From Dakarella massiliensis (GTDB taxonomy: Bacteria; Pseudomonadota; Gammaproteobacteria; Burkholderiales; Burkholderiaceae_F), in assembly GCF_001182045.1 (NCBI RefSeq), contig NZ_CVTY01000007.1, forward strand, positions 868,001 through 932,000: 64,000 nt of DNA, in the 5' to 3' direction. Positions 18,641 through 29,400 of the stretch are shown piece after piece. The notes beneath the pieces were generated by a model. It saw only the letters and a program-made list of their open reading frames with translations, made no database searches and was not told where the DNA came from. Position 1 is the first letter of the stretch, and the number at the start of each line of letters is the position of its first letter. A program made the position numbers and the translations under genes.

Positions 18641-19381
18641 ATGACGGTTCAAAATTCAAACCCCATCCACACTCCGGTTCTCGCCCATCCTCTGCCGCTC
18701 AACTGGGGAAAGCTCAGCAGTCTTTCCGCTCCGATTGATCTGGCCGGAATCTCCGAGCTTTATCAGAGAATCGCTCCCGCCGCTGCCCCGCAGACGGAAC
18801 CCCCGGCAGCAGCTCCCCGACAAGAAGGTGTCACCATGCAGAATAACGGCTCCCCGGCCCCGTCCTTCAACACTCCGAATTTCGGCAGGACAGAGCCTCA
18901 GAGTCCCGCTCCGAGCACCAGTTTCCCGCCCGAAGTCCCGGTTTTTTCGGGTGACGGCGGCTTTGATGAGCTGATGCGCGAGCCCCAGAAGCCGGCGGCT
19001 CCCGCTCACCCGGCGGCACAGGCTCCCCGCGAGGAACCCGTGTTCTCGAGACCTCAGAGCGAACCGGCCGCGGAACCCTCGCCCTTCGGCGTGTCGTCCT
19101 TCAAGACCCCGTCCTATGTGCCGCCCCATCAGCCGGATCCCGTTCCGGTTCAGGCTGCCTCTCCCCAGCGGGATCCGTCCCAGGAACTGGTTTCCTATCT
19201 GCAACCGATACTGGAACGCGCTATTTCGGACCGCCTCAGCACCGTGATCGACGCCGCGGCCCGGTCCGCGGCTGATGCCGCGGCAGACCGTATCCGCTCT
19301 GAGGTACTGTCGAAGATTGATCTCATCGTGCGCGACGCGGTCGAGCACGAAACCTCCCGTTTTCTGAGAATGAGAAGGTAA
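18641..19381 (+). CDS. Pro-rich protein of unknown function between holC and valS (DUF2486-like)
   Basis: A 246-residue protein with no recognised catalytic motif. The first ~180 residues are low-complexity, rich in Pro, Ala, Gln and Ser, and predicted disordered by composition. The last ~65 residues (from QELVSYLQPILERAI to the end) form a probable amphipathic helical domain rich in Ala, Arg and Asp. From memory, Burkholderia genomes carry a DUF2486 protein at the same place between holC and valS; the match is by position and layout rather than by alignment. The 5-base gap implies co-translation with holC. No signal peptide or membrane segment is seen. The function is unknown. Confidence 0.7.
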   Translation: MTVQNSNPIHTPVLAHPLPLNWGKLSSLSAPIDLAGISELYQRIAPAAAPQTEPPAAAPRQEGVTMQNNGSPAPSFNTPNFGRTEPQSPAPSTSFPPEVPVFSGDGGFDELMREPQKPAAPAHPAAQAPREEPVFSRPQSEPAAEPSPFGVSSFKTPSYVPPHQPDPVPVQAASPQRDPSQELVSYLQPILERAISDRLSTVIDAAARSAADAAADRIRSEVLSKIDLIVRDAVEHETSRFLRMRR

Positions 19382-19412
19382 CACCTGGCCTCCTGCCGGA
19401 TGAATGACGGCC

Positions 19413-19437
19413 GGCTCCCCCGCTTCTCCCGGGAGCC
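19413..19437. other. GC-rich hairpin between the Pro-rich gene and valS
   Basis: GGCTCCC/GGGAGCC (19413-19419 with 19431-19437). It lacks a T-tract, so it is at best a weak terminator. The remaining bases up to valS are AT-richer and probably contain its promoter, but no clear hexamer pair is visible. Confidence 0.4.
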
Positions 19438-19567
19438 CCGTCTCACTCTCTTCCGCCGGTTCACTCCGGATCGGCCCCGAAACACCACAGTCCCTCTGTT
19501 ATCTCTGTCTGAAACATGAGAAAATAGCGGGTTACTTTATGTATTCGTATGTCAAGGCTCCTTTGAA

Positions 19568-22402
19568 ATGACTACTCCTCTGATGACAGAGCTCGCCAAG
19601 AGCTTCGAACCCGCTTCCATTGAAGCGCACTGGTACCCGGAATGGGAAAAGCGCGGCTACTTCCGCGCCGGACTCGATCAGAACAAACCAAGCTTCTCGA
19701 TCCAGCTCCCGCCGCCCAACATTACGGGCATCCTGCACATGGGGCATGCGTTCAATCAGACCGTCATGGATTCGCTCACCCGCTATCACCGCATGGCGGG
19801 CTACAACACGCTCTGGCTCCCGGGCACCGATCACGCCGGTATTTCGGCTCAGATCGTGGTTGAGCGCCAGCTCGAAAAGCAGGGAATCGATCCCCACTCC
19901 CTCACCCGCGAAGAGTTCATGCAGAAAGTGCTCGAGTGGAAGGAATTCTCCGGCGGCACGATTCTGAAGCAGATGCGCCGCCTCGGTGACTCCGTGGATT
20001 GGGAGCGCACCTACTTCACGATGGATGAAAAGCTTTCGCGCGTTGTCCGGAAGACCTTCGTCCAGCTGTACCGCGAGGGCCTGATCTACAAGGGCACCCG
20101 TCTCGTGAACTGGGATCCGAAGCTGCAGTCCGCGGTGTCTGACGTCGAAGTGGAGCCTGAAGAGGAAGACGGACATCTCTGGGAAATCCGTTACCCGGCA
20201 GCCGATGGCGGAAAGGACGTTATCGTCGCGACGACCCGTCCTGAGACGCTGTTCGGCGACGAAGCGATCGCCGTGAACCCGGAGGACGAACGCTACAAGG
20301 ATCTCGTCGGCCACACGGTTCACCTGCCGCTCTGCGACCGTGAGATTCCGGTTATCGCGGACTCCTACGTGGACTGCGAATTCGGTTCCGGCTGCGTAAA
20401 GATCACCCCGGCTCACGACTTCAACGACTTTGAGGTCGGCCGCCGTCACAATCTGCGCTGCATCTCGATTCTCACGAAGGACGCGAAGATCAACGAAAAC
20501 GCGCCGGCGAAGTATGTCGGCATGGACCGCTACGAAGCCCGCAAGGCCGTGCTGAAGGACCTTGAGGAGCAGGGCCTTCTCGTCGGCACGAAGGCGATCC
20601 GCCACATGGTGCCGCGCGTGCCGCGTACCGGTGAAATCGTTGAGCCGATGCTTTCCGAGCAGTGGTACATGGCGATGAGCAAGCCCGCGGGCGAAGGCTC
20701 CACCCATCCGGGCAAGAGCCTCGCTGATATCGGTCTTGAAGCGATGGAATCGGGTGATGTGAACATCTTCCCGGAACAGTGGCAGGGCGTTTACCGCCAC
20801 TGGCTCACGAACATCCAGGACTGGTGCCTCTCGCGTCAGCTCCTCTGGGGCCACCAGATTCCGGCCTGGTACGACGAAGCGGGCAACTGCTATGTCGCTG
20901 AGACCGAAGCCGAGGCTCAGAAACAGGCGGGAGAAGGCGTGAAGCTGCGCCAGGACCCCGACGTGCTCGATACCTGGTTCTCGTCCGCCATGGTGCCGTT
21001 CTCCACCCTTGGCTGGCCTGCCCCGCAGGGTGACGACAAGATCGCCTACGATCTCTACCTCCCCTCCTCCGTTCTCGTGACCGGCTACGACATCATCTTC
21101 TTCTGGGTCGCCCGCATGGTGATGATGACGAAACACTTCACGGGCCGCGTGCCGTTCCATGACGTGTACATGCACGGTCTCGTCCGTGACGCCGAAGGTC
21201 ACAAGATGAGCAAGAGCGAAGGCAACACGATTGACCCGCTCGACCTGATTCAGGGTATCGATATTGAAGGTCTCATCAAGAAGAACACGATGGGGCTGCG
21301 CCGTCCTGAAAAGGCTCCGAAGATCGCCGCGAAGCTCCGCAAGCAGTTCCCTGAAGGCCTCCAGGCCTACGGCGCTGACGCACTCCGCTTCACGATGGCC
21401 GCCTACGCGACCCTCGGCCAGAATGTGAACTTCGACACGAAGCGCTGCGAAGGTTACCGGAACTTCTGCAACAAGCTCTGGAACGCCACCCGCTTCGTGC
21501 TGATGAACGTTGAAGGCAAGGACTGCGGCTTCCAGGGCGGCGAAATGTCGCTCAACTATATTGATCAGTGGATCATGAGCGAACTCTCGCGCACGATCGA
21601 AGCCGTGACGAAGGGCTTTGAGACCTATCGTCTCGACCTCGCCGCGAACGCGATCTACTCCTTCATCTGGGATGAGTTCTGCGACTGGTACCTCGAGGCC
21701 GCCAAGGTCCGTCTGAACAACGGCACCGAGGCTGAGCAGCGCGCCACGCGCCACACGCTCGCCTCCGTGCTTGAGGCGACGCTGCGTCTCGCCCACCCGA
21801 TCATTCCGTTCATCACGGAAGAGCTCTGGCAGAAGGTGTCGCTCATCACCGGCAGCCGCAAGGCTGAGGATGAAGCTTCCATCATGGTCGCTCCGTACCC
21901 GAAGGCTGAAGACTTTGCCCGCAGCGACGACGCTGACCGCGCCGTGGCTGTGACGAAGAAGATGATTGAAGCCGTGCGTTCGCTCCGCAGCCAGATGATG
22001 CTGCCGCCCTCTCAGAAGGTGCCGCTTGCGATCCAGGGCCCGAAGGAGATCGCGGCCGCTGTCGCTCCGTTCCTGCAGGGTCTTGCCCGTCTTGAGTCTG
22101 TGGATCTCGTGGACAACATCGATACGCTGAATCAGGACGCTATCGCTCCGGTCTCAATCGTTGACGACTGGCGCCTGATGCTCGTCGTGAAGATCGATGT
22201 GGCAGCTGAGCGCGCCCGACTCGAGAAGGAAATCGAGCGTCTTCAGAACGAAGTCCGCAAGTGCGAGGCAAAGCTCGGCAACGAGCGCTTCGTCTCCAAG
22301 GCTCCGGAAGCGATCGTCAATCAGGAGAAGGCACGTCTCGCCGACTTCCTGAAAGCGCTTCAGAACAACACGGAGCAGCTCGCGAAGCTTCCCGCCGCCT
22401 GA
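19568..22402 (+). CDS. valS: Valyl-tRNA synthetase
   Basis: A class I synthetase of 944 residues that attaches valine to tRNA-Val. The HIGH-type motif is HMGH ([11 protein letters not shown]), the signature [10 protein letters not shown] follows, and KMSKS is intact in [12 protein letters not shown]. The editing (CP1) domain contains [13 protein letters not shown]. The C-terminal coiled coil (about 875-944, alternating Lys/Glu/Arg) is the usual ValRS tRNA-binding arm. The start [15 protein letters not shown] matches the family. A terminator follows. Confidence 0.98.
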   Translation: MTTPLMTELAKSFEPASIEAHWYPEWEKRGYFRAGLDQNKPSFSIQLPPPNITGILHMGHAFNQTVMDSLTRYHRMAGYNTLWLPGTDHAGISAQIVVERQLEKQGIDPHSLTREEFMQKVLEWKEFSGGTILKQMRRLGDSVDWERTYFTMDEKLSRVVRKTFVQLYREGLIYKGTRLVNWDPKLQSAVSDVEVEPEEEDGHLWEIRYPAADGGKDVIVATTRPETLFGDEAIAVNPEDERYKDLVGHTVHLPLCDREIPVIADSYVDCEFGSGCVKITPAHDFNDFEVGRRHNLRCISILTKDAKINENAPAKYVGMDRYEARKAVLKDLEEQGLLVGTKAIRHMVPRVPRTGEIVEPMLSEQWYMAMSKPAGEGSTHPGKSLADIGLEAMESGDVNIFPEQWQGVYRHWLTNIQDWCLSRQLLWGHQIPAWYDEAGNCYVAETEAEAQKQAGEGVKLRQDPDVLDTWFSSAMVPFSTLGWPAPQGDDKIAYDLYLPSSVLVTGYDIIFFWVARMVMMTKHFTGRVPFHDVYMHGLVRDAEGHKMSKSEGNTIDPLDLIQGIDIEGLIKKNTMGLRRPEKAPKIAAKLRKQFPEGLQAYGADALRFTMAAYATLGQNVNFDTKRCEGYRNFCNKLWNATRFVLMNVEGKDCGFQGGEMSLNYIDQWIMSELSRTIEAVTKGFETYRLDLAANAIYSFIWDEFCDWYLEAAKVRLNNGTEAEQRATRHTLASVLEATLRLAHPIIPFITEELWQKVSLITGSRKAEDEASIMVAPYPKAEDFARSDDADRAVAVTKKMIEAVRSLRSQMMLPPSQKVPLAIQGPKEIAAAVAPFLQGLARLESVDLVDNIDTLNQDAIAPVSIVDDWRLMLVVKIDVAAERARLEKEIERLQNEVRKCEAKLGNERFVSKAPEAIVNQEKARLADFLKALQNNTEQLAKLPAA

Positions 22403-22441
22403 TCGCGGTGAGTGTCTGAGGGCATGATCCTTCAGGCCGAC

Positions 22442-22474
22442 ATTCCCGGGTGAGGACTCTCTTCCCCCGGGAAT
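22442..22474 (+). terminator. Terminator of valS
   Basis: ATTCCCGGG/CCCGGGAAT (22442-22450 with 22466-22474) with a 15-base loop and a run of seven further T's interrupted once. Confidence 0.85.
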
Positions 22475-22542
22475 TTTTTTGTCCCCCTTCAATCCGCTAT
22501 GATTCAGAGCACCGGAAAAATGGATTGCGAGGTAATGACAGC

Positions 22543-23856
22543 ATGCAGGTGAATACTCTTCTGAAGCCGACCTGGATCATCCCGATTGTCCCCGAAGGCG
22601 TTGTGCTTACAAAGCACGTGATCGCGATCGCGGATGGAAAGATCGCGGCAATCGTTCCTGAATCCGAAGCCTCTCAGTTTGAGGCGAAGGAAGTCGTGGA
22701 GCTGCTTGGCGAAATCGTGATGCCGGGTTTCGTTAACCTGCATTCGCACGCCGCCATGAATCTGCTTCGCGGCGTCGGCCCTGACCTCAGTCTGATGGAC
22801 TGGCTGCAGAAAAAGGTGTGGCCGCTTGAAGGCCGCCTGATGAGCCCGGAATTCGTGTACGAAGGCAGCCGCCTCGCCGGAGAGGAAATGGTGCAGAGCG
22901 GTGTCACCTGCACGAACGACCATTACTTCTTCCCGGTGGACGCCGCGGCGGGGCTTCGCGAGAGCGGCATGAAGTGCGCGGTATCCGCGTTCCTTATCGG
23001 TTTCCCCTCCGCCTGGGCGAAAACTGACGACGAATATCTGAAGAAGGCGGGGGAAGTGATTGAGCACTTCCGGGGTGACCCGATGGTGCATGTCACGGTG
23101 AGTCCGCATGCGCCTTATACCGTGTCTGACGACGCGATGAAGAAGCTCGCCGCCCTGAGTGAACGGAATAACCTCCCGATCCATATTCATGTGCAGGAAA
23201 CTGAGAGCGAAGTGAGCGACTCCCTGAAGCAGTATGGGATGCGTCCTATTGAGCGGCTGAAAAAACTCGGAATCGTGAATGAGCGTCTGATCTCAGTTCA
23301 CTCCGTGCATCTTTCTGACAGCGATATCGATACGCTCGCGAAAGCGGGTTCGAGCGTCTGCCACTGCCCGAGCTCCAACCTCAAGCTGGCAAGCGGTTTT
23401 GCGCCTGTTGCTAAAATCATGGATGCCGGAATCAATCTCGGCATCGGCACTGACGGAGTGGCGAGCAACGACAAACTCGATATGCTTGGTGAGACACGTC
23501 TCGCCGCCCTCCTCGCCAAAGCTGTTGCCAAAGACCCCACGGCGGCCCCGGTACACAAAATGCTGTACGCTGCGACCATGGGGGGCGCCAAAGCCTTGGG
23601 ATGGGACCGGGAAATCGGCTCTCTGGAAGCAGGAAAATCCGCCGATCTCTTCAGCTGTCTCCTCGAGGAAATTACCAGTATTCCAGTACTTGAACCTGCG
23701 GCTCAGTTGCTTTACAGTGCAGGTAGGGAAAGTATCACCCACGTCTGGATCAACGGTCAGCTTGTTGTAAAAAAACAACAAAAAGCCGAGTCCTTTAGGG
23801 GGATGTCCCGTACGAAAGCACTCGACATCGCTCACACGTGGCAGAATAAGTGTTAA
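22543..23856 (+). CDS. 5-methylthioadenosine / S-adenosylhomocysteine deaminase (amidohydrolase)
   Basis: A 437-residue TRZ/ATZ-type amidohydrolase. Metal and catalytic residues are visible: HSHAAMN (HxH), SPHAPY, HVQETESE (His/Glu) and GTDGVASND (Asp). The overall match is to MtaD, which deaminates methylthioadenosine and S-adenosylhomocysteine in salvage pathways; guanine or chlorohydrolase relatives are less likely given NLHSHAAMNLLRG. The ATG at 22543 has GAGG ten bases upstream and MQVNTLLKPTWIIPI is the usual opening; a 31-residue in-frame extension starts in the valS terminator. Flanked by valS and ompA, with its own transcription unit. Confidence 0.87.
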   Translation: MQVNTLLKPTWIIPIVPEGVVLTKHVIAIADGKIAAIVPESEASQFEAKEVVELLGEIVMPGFVNLHSHAAMNLLRGVGPDLSLMDWLQKKVWPLEGRLMSPEFVYEGSRLAGEEMVQSGVTCTNDHYFFPVDAAAGLRESGMKCAVSAFLIGFPSAWAKTDDEYLKKAGEVIEHFRGDPMVHVTVSPHAPYTVSDDAMKKLAALSERNNLPIHIHVQETESEVSDSLKQYGMRPIERLKKLGIVNERLISVHSVHLSDSDIDTLAKAGSSVCHCPSSNLKLASGFAPVAKIMDAGINLGIGTDGVASNDKLDMLGETRLAALLAKAVAKDPTAAPVHKMLYAATMGGAKALGWDREIGSLEAGKSADLFSCLLEEITSIPVLEPAAQLLYSAGRESITHVWINGQLVVKKQQKAESFRGMSRTKALDIAHTWQNKC

Positions 23857-23897
23857 GTTGTAGCCTGTGCGGTACACCTTTTTTCATAGAAGGCGCT

Positions 23898-23903
23898 TAT
23901 ACT
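23898..23903 (+). promoter_or_regulatory. Candidate -10 element of ompA
   Basis: TATACT about 105 bases before the ompA start, giving a leader of roughly 100 bases. The -35 is not clear. The ATG is preceded by a purine-rich AAGGAAAGAGGAAAAA Shine-Dalgarno region, fitting a highly expressed gene. Confidence 0.45.
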
Positions 23904-24007
23904 TGCACAGCGTGCACGCAGTTATCAGCAGAGGGGGCGAAACCCTGCGTACTGCATTAGATAATGGTCTTCCGTAAGGGAGATCAAAAAAAAGGAAAGA
24001 GGAAAAA

Positions 24008-24733
24008 ATGAACACTTCCGCGAAGATTGGTGGCCTGCTTGCTGCCGTCATGCTCGCCGCTTCTGGCTCCGCCATGGCTGCTGAACCGGTCAATCCCTAT
24101 GTCACCTCCAGCGATGGCAAGGTTGTGATGGATCCGTTCGGCCTTTGCTGGCGCACTGGCTTCTGGACTCCGGCTCTGGCCGAAGCCCTGGGCTACAACG
24201 GTGCTGGCTGCCAGTGTGATAAGGAAATCCTGAGCAAGGCCGCCTGCACGGCTCCTGCTGCTGCTCCGGCTCCTGCTGCTGCTCCGGCTCCGGCCCCGGC
24301 TCCCACTCCGGCCCCTGTCGCTGTTGCTCCGACCAAGGAGAAGGTGACCCTCTCCGCTGACACCCTGTTCGATTTCGACAAGGCCACGCTGAAGGCCGAA
24401 GGCCGCAAGACCCTGGATGATCTCGTCTCCCGTATGGCTGGCGTGGATCTCGAGGTTGTCACCTCCACCGGCTACACCGACCGCATCGGTAAGGACGCTT
24501 ACAACATGAAGCTGTCCCAGCGCCGTGCTGACGCCGTCAAGACCTACCTGGTCAACAAGGGCGTCAACGCCAACGTCATTACCGCCACCGGTAAGGGCAA
24601 GGCTGACCCGGTCGTGAACTGCCCGAATCCTTCCAAGAAGGGAAATATCAAGAACTTCAAGCAGCTGATCAAGTGCCTGCAGCCGAACCGTCGTGCCGTC
24701 ATCGAAGTGACCGGTACCCGTGTCGCCAAGTAA
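24008..24733 (+). CDS. ompA: OmpA-family outer-membrane/peptidoglycan-associated protein
   Basis: A 241-residue protein with a signal peptide (cleavage near AMA-AEPVN, residues 22-25), an N-terminal segment of about 55 residues with three Cys (C36, C58/C60 region), a Pro/Ala linker (about 75-105) and a C-terminal OmpA domain. The latter contains FDFDKATLK, TGYTDRIG and LSQRRADAVKTYLV, the peptidoglycan-binding signature. It is the short OmpA typical of Burkholderiales, lacking a full beta-barrel domain. It probably ties the outer membrane to peptidoglycan. Codon use is very biased and the leader and Shine-Dalgarno are strong, so high expression is likely. In Burkholderia ubiG and gph follow; here gph follows directly. 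Confidence 0.92.
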   Translation: MNTSAKIGGLLAAVMLAASGSAMAAEPVNPYVTSSDGKVVMDPFGLCWRTGFWTPALAEALGYNGAGCQCDKEILSKAACTAPAAAPAPAAAPAPAPAPTPAPVAVAPTKEKVTLSADTLFDFDKATLKAEGRKTLDDLVSRMAGVDLEVVTSTGYTDRIGKDAYNMKLSQRRADAVKTYLVNKGVNANVITATGKGKADPVVNCPNPSKKGNIKNFKQLIKCLQPNRRAVIEVTGTRVAK

Positions 24734-24771
24734 TTGAAAGCTGACTCTTAAGTCTTCGGACTAAAGAGCTG

Positions 24772-24807
24772 AACCTCGTCCGGTTTCCGGGCGAGGTTTA
24801 TTTTTTG
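24772..24807 (+). terminator. Terminator of ompA
   Basis: A 12-bp stem (24772-24783 with 24787-24798, one G-T pair) followed by TATTTTTT. Confidence 0.9.
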
Positions 24808-24817
24808 TGTCTTTTCT

Positions 24818-25489
24818 GTGAAGCCTGCCGTGTCTCAGAAATCCCTCACCTCTTTCCTCTTTGATATGGACGGAACACTGGTAGATTCCGCCGCGGGGCT
24901 TGCCGGAGCCGTGAATGATGTTCGCGCTTCCTTCGGATTTCCTCCTCTCCCTGCCGCGGATTTCCGCGAAGCGGCCTCAGAAGGATCCGCGACTCTCCTT
25001 CGCGTCGGTTTCGGTGTGACGCCTGAGAATCCTCGCTACCCGTCGCTCCGGGAATCGTTCTTCACGGCTTACGAGGCACGCTGCCGGAAGCCGACTCTCT
25101 TTCCGGGTGTCACGGAGCTCCTTGCCGCGCTCGACCGCAAAGGGCTTGTCTGGGGCATTGTCACCAATAAGCCTCAGGAATTCGCCGAAGCGATTGCCGC
25201 TTCCACCCCCGCCATGGCGCGCTGCGCGATCGTCGTCGGCTCCCGCCCCGGCGTTCCTCTGAAGCCGGCCCCTGACGGGATCCTCCGCGCCCTGAAGGAC
25301 CTCACCCTGAAGCCTGAGCAGACGCTCTACACCGGGGACGACAGACGGGATATCGAGGCCGGCAAAGCGGCCGGCACATCCACCCTTCTCGCCCTCTGGG
25401 GTTATCGCCCGAAGGACGCGGACACGTCACTCTGGGATCCGGACTTTACGGCCTCGTCTCCTGAGGACATCATCCGGCTCCTTCCCTGA
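24818..25489 (+). CDS. gph: HAD-superfamily phosphatase, phosphoglycolate phosphatase type
   Basis: A HAD-IA hydrolase of 223 residues: motif I is FDMDGTLVDS, motif II is GIVTNKP, the Lys motif is in PLKPAPDG and motif IV is YTGDDRRDIEAGKAAG. The cap inserted after motif I is of the Gph type. Gph removes 2-phosphoglycolate, and position after ompA supports this name because the same neighbourhood occurs in Burkholderia. The start is a GTG at 24818; a second GTG at 24830 would remove four residues, and neither has a good Shine-Dalgarno. Other HAD-IA substrates (pyrophosphate, sugar phosphates) remain possible. Confidence 0.82.
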   Translation: MKPAVSQKSLTSFLFDMDGTLVDSAAGLAGAVNDVRASFGFPPLPAADFREAASEGSATLLRVGFGVTPENPRYPSLRESFFTAYEARCRKPTLFPGVTELLAALDRKGLVWGIVTNKPQEFAEAIAASTPAMARCAIVVGSRPGVPLKPAPDGILRALKDLTLKPEQTLYTGDDRRDIEAGKAAGTSTLLALWGYRPKDADTSLWDPDFTASSPEDIIRLLP

Positions 25490-25540
25490 GTGCGGCTGGA
25501 AGACCGTCCCCCAGCCTGCCTCATAAAAAAAGTAACGCAT

Positions 25541-25549
25541 TGATATAAT
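25541..25549 (+). promoter_or_regulatory. Extended -10 promoter upstream of the small membrane protein
   Basis: TGATATAAT, a TG-n motif joined to a perfect TATAAT. The -35 is poor. Transcription would start near 25556, giving a ~118-base leader that contains a small CCCCTC..GAGGGG hairpin. Confidence 0.6.
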
Positions 25550-25673
25550 GCCCGTTCCCCTGGAAGCCCCTCCTACAGAGGGGTCGGATGGCGCTCTCCC
25601 GCCCCGGCGGCCCCTTCCTGTCTTCTTTCCTTTCTGCCATCGAACGATCGCGGCCTCCGCCGCGGGAAAACTC

Positions 25674-26084
25674 ATGAAACCACAGAATCCCCCAATGACA
25701 CTCTCCTACAAACTGATCCTTTCCCTTTTCTCGGCCGCTTTTGCCGCATCCCTGATCGCCTGCTTCTTCAGCTTTCCGGCTACGGCCGGCGGCATTGCCG
25801 GAGTCGCGGTCTGGCTGCTTTATCTTCTCTACATGGTGATCGCGGTCGCCCGCCAGGCAAATCGCCTGATCATCCGCACGCTGCTCGTTCTGATGACCGC
25901 GAACGTGGCGCTGGCATCGGTGCTTCTCATCTATCTCGCGCTCCGTCCCGCCGCCAACCCCTGCCCGCTCGTGCTGGGACCACTCGGCCTCCTCACGCTC
26001 GCCGCGGACTTCACCTTCCATATCTGCCTCTATAAATTCTTCAGTTTCCACGAGGCGCTTCGGAACGGCAAACGCGAAATCTGA
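25674..26084 (+). CDS. Small hypothetical membrane protein, four TM segments
   Basis: A 136-residue protein not assigned to a family. Four hydrophobic segments are seen: residues about 13-33 (LILSLFSAAFAASLIAC), 38-58 (AGVAVWLLYLLYMVIAVA), 66-90 (LLVLMTANVALASVLLIY) and 98-122. The ends are polar and positively charged. The ATG at 25674 follows GGGAAAA; an in-frame reading to 25548 starts at the transcription start of the promoter and is unlikely. It stands alone between gph and the DUF748 gene. An ATP synthase I-like or yqjF-like fold is conceivable but not supported by any motif. Confidence 0.6.
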   Translation: MKPQNPPMTLSYKLILSLFSAAFAASLIACFFSFPATAGGIAGVAVWLLYLLYMVIAVARQANRLIIRTLLVLMTANVALASVLLIYLALRPAANPCPLVLGPLGLLTLAADFTFHICLYKFFSFHEALRNGKREI

Positions 26085-26413
26085 CACGGAAATCATTTCC
26101 TCACATATCGTTACTTCGTACGCTATTCAATAGCTTCTGATTTCCGGTTAGCTCTTTAAAAAACCCCTCCTCTGACAGGATGAAGGGCTTTTTTCATGGT
26201 GTGATCCAGTGCCTGGATAAGAGCACCAGAAAGACTTTTTGCCTACTAACCCGAACTGACTCTTCACCCTTTATCTCCTTCTATTTCTTTCTTTTCAGCT
26301 CTCACAATGGGTTATTTTGGTTTAAATCTATTAGACTGATCTCAGTCATAGTTGGAGAGTTCTGACCCACGCGCTGTCACGAGCCTGCGCGCCGACAGAA
26401 AAAGAAGGATCAA
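26085..26413. other. AT-rich intergenic region before the DUF748 gene
   Basis: About 330 bases visibly poorer in GC than their surroundings. Contents: an imperfect terminator-like hairpin ending in TTTTTT (about 26156-26194), a pyrimidine-rich tract (26264-26298) and a perfect short inverted repeat GACTGA-TC-TCAGTC (26334-26347) that could be an operator. A 61-codon frame at 26180-26365 starts inside the hairpin and has no good Shine-Dalgarno, so no gene is called. Confidence 0.5.
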
Positions 26414-29400
26414 ATGATGAAGCTCAACCGTCTTTCCAAGGTTGCAATCGGCGTCGCCGCGGCCTGCGGCGTTTATTCTGCGATCGGTTTCTGGGGTGTT
26501 CCCGCGGGACTCAAATGGGCGGCTTCTAGTCCGGTGTCCGACATTCTTGGGCGCAAGGTTTCGATCCAGGAAGTGAAGTTCAACCCGTGGACTCTGGAGC
26601 TCTCGGCTAAGGGAGTGGAGATGGCGAGGCGTGACGCCTCGGATCAGCCCGTCTCAATCGGAAGTCTCTACACGAATATGGCAGGCTTCTCTTCACTCAC
26701 ACGCTTCGGTGTTGTGCTCGATGAGCTGAAGGTTGATCACGTGAGCGGGCTGCTCTCGATTGATGAAAACGGAAAGACGAATTTCCAGGACATCATCGAT
26801 AACATCAACCGCCGCTTCCCGCCGACGGAAGAAAAAAGCAAGGAACCCTTCCGCTTCAGCCTCAACAATATTTCTCTCACGAATTCAGACTTCCACATCG
26901 TGGTTCCGTCGCATCACGTGGATGAGAAACTGACTGAAATCAATCTCGGTCTTCCCTTCATCGGGTCTATCGGCACCGACCGTGATATCTACGTGAAGCC
27001 TGAACTCACGCTGAAAGACAATGGGGCGCCGTTTGAGCTGCATGGCGAATCGCTTCCCTTCAAGAACACGAAGGCGACCCGGGTGCATCTCGCGCTCGAC
27101 GGCTACGATCTGCCGCACCTCGGTGCCATGCTGCCGCTGGATATGGATGTCACCTCCGGCACTCTGAAACTGAATGCCGACATTACGTTTGCCCAGGGTG
27201 TGGATGGAGGAAAGAACACAATCCTCGTCGACTTCACGGGGAACGCGGATGACTTCGCGGCCGCTATGCGGGGATCTGAAGCCAAGACGAACGCGATCGC
27301 CTTCAAGAGCCTCAAGATCGATCAGGGATCGGTTGATGTGATCGGCCGCGCGGCAACCGTAAACGGCATCACGCTTGAAAGCCCGACGATCGCGCTTGAG
27401 CGGCTCGCAGACGGATCAATCGCCTGGGCGAAGGTAGCGGGAACGTCAGATAAAGCGGAGCCGCCCAAGACGGATGACGCTAAGGCGGATGAAAAGAAGC
27501 CTGAGGACACCACGCCCGCTTTCGCCTGGACCGTGAAGAACGCCGCCATCACTGACGGTACGCTCCGATTCATTGACCACGCGGCGCATGACGCCCGGAT
27601 CGACGCCTCAGCTCTCAATGCCACCGCTGAAAATGTCACGATGATCCCGGGGCAGACCACGAACTTTGATCTCTCAGCAAAGATTCTCGACGGCAGCCTG
27701 AAGACGAACGGCAGCCTCGATATCAGCGCTCTGAAGGGAAAGGCCTCTGTTGACGCCCAGAACCTGAATCTCGACCGGATCTCGGGCTACGCGGAACTCG
27801 CCGGTCTCACGATCGCGAGCCGGGCAACCGCGAAGGTCGACGCCGAGTATTCGCTGATGGAAGAAAAGCCCTCAGTGAGTGCCGGCGGTACGCTGAATCT
27901 GAAGAATTTCGCGCTGACGAAGAAGGGGGAGAGCCCGCTCTCCGTCAAGGCGGCTAACGCCCGGGCTGAGAGCTTCAAGGCGCTCTACGACGGCGATGTA
28001 TCGCTTGACCTAGGGAAGCTCGCACTCGCGAAGCCCGCAGTAGAACTCCCGAAGAGCTCCTTCAGCGCGGGGTTCGGCGGAATCGACGCGCAGAATTTCT
28101 CGCTTGGCTGGAAGGGCAAGACTGAGGCGCTCCGCCTCGGCGCCCGGTCGCTCGCGCTCGCGGCTCCGGAAATTCACGCCGGCAGCTTCTTCGGCAAGGC
28201 CGGCCGCCTCTCCGGGAACACGGTAAAGGTTGGCTGGAACGGCAAACAGGATACGGTGACGTTTGACGGCGGCAAGGTCCGCGCGGAGAACACTGACCTC
28301 ACGGCCGGCAACTTCAAGAGCACCATCACGGATTCGAACGCTGCGAAACTCGCGGTCGACTGGAACGGAAAGAAAGAACTGCTTGGCGTGACCTCTCAGA
28401 CCACCGGGCTCGCGGGACTCGACTTCAAGGTTGATCCGGTGACAGGCGGCTCCACCGCCGTGAACGCCCAGGCACTGTCACTCAGCGTTGCTACGCGTGA
28501 GGACGGCGGCGTCTCCGTCAAAGCGGCGGACGTGAATTCCAAGGGCACCCGGCTTCAGGTTACCGGCGGCACTCCTGTGAAACTCGCGGTCGGCACGCTT
28601 GACGTCAAGAAGAGCGCGCTGGATATCAAGAAAGCGCTTGCCTTCACGGGATCCAGCGTTTCCGCGGGTGACATTCAAAGCACGGTCGACCTTCTTAACT
28701 TCAATACGGGCCACGCTGATATCAACTCCATCAGCTTCACGCGTGACTCCGACATGAGCCTCAAGGTCGCGAGCGCGAATCTCAGCAAGGCTCAGGTTAT
28801 TTCGCCTGTGAACGCCGCGAAGGTGTCGACGCTTTCAGACACCGTCTCCGCGTCGAACTTCGACTGGAAGAGCGGCTCGTCCGGCCACGCCAATCTCGCC
28901 TCCCTCAATATCAACTCCACCGCCTTTGAAATCTCGGGCGGCAAGTCAAAGTTCGGCCGCGTGGACCGTACGACGGTAACGGGCGTCGAAGCGCCGGCCG
29001 CCGGCACCATACGGGTATCCGCGGTTGAAATCGCGAAGCCCCGCATGATGCTCTCGCGTGACGCGAAGGGGAACCTGGATATTGATCCGCTGCTCGGAAA
29101 GCGGAAGGCTGCCACTGAAGCGAAGAAAGTGCAGGCTGTGGTAAAGCAAAAGGTGGAGGAAGCGAAGAAAAAGGCCGGCGTTACCGGCTCGCAGCCGATC
29201 CGTATCGGTGAATTCCGGATCACGGACGGCGGCTTCTCCTTCGTCGATAATTCGATCAAACCTGCCGGTCAGTTCCGGTTCGCCGATCTCAATACCACAG
29301 TGAAACCGGTCGCGATCGGAGGCGAAAACACGCCTTCGTCACTCACGATGACCGGCGTCGTGAATGGGGTTTCCAAGATCAACGTCACGGGCAGCGGCTC

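Noticed and set aside
19532..21796. A 754-codon open frame antisense to valS.
   Set aside because: Same cause: valS is unmistakable, and the antisense product is His/Arg/Val-rich with no motif.
26180..26365. 61-codon ORF in the AT-rich spacer.
   Set aside because: It begins within a terminator-like hairpin, lacks a ribosome-binding site, and has a composition unlike neighbouring genes.
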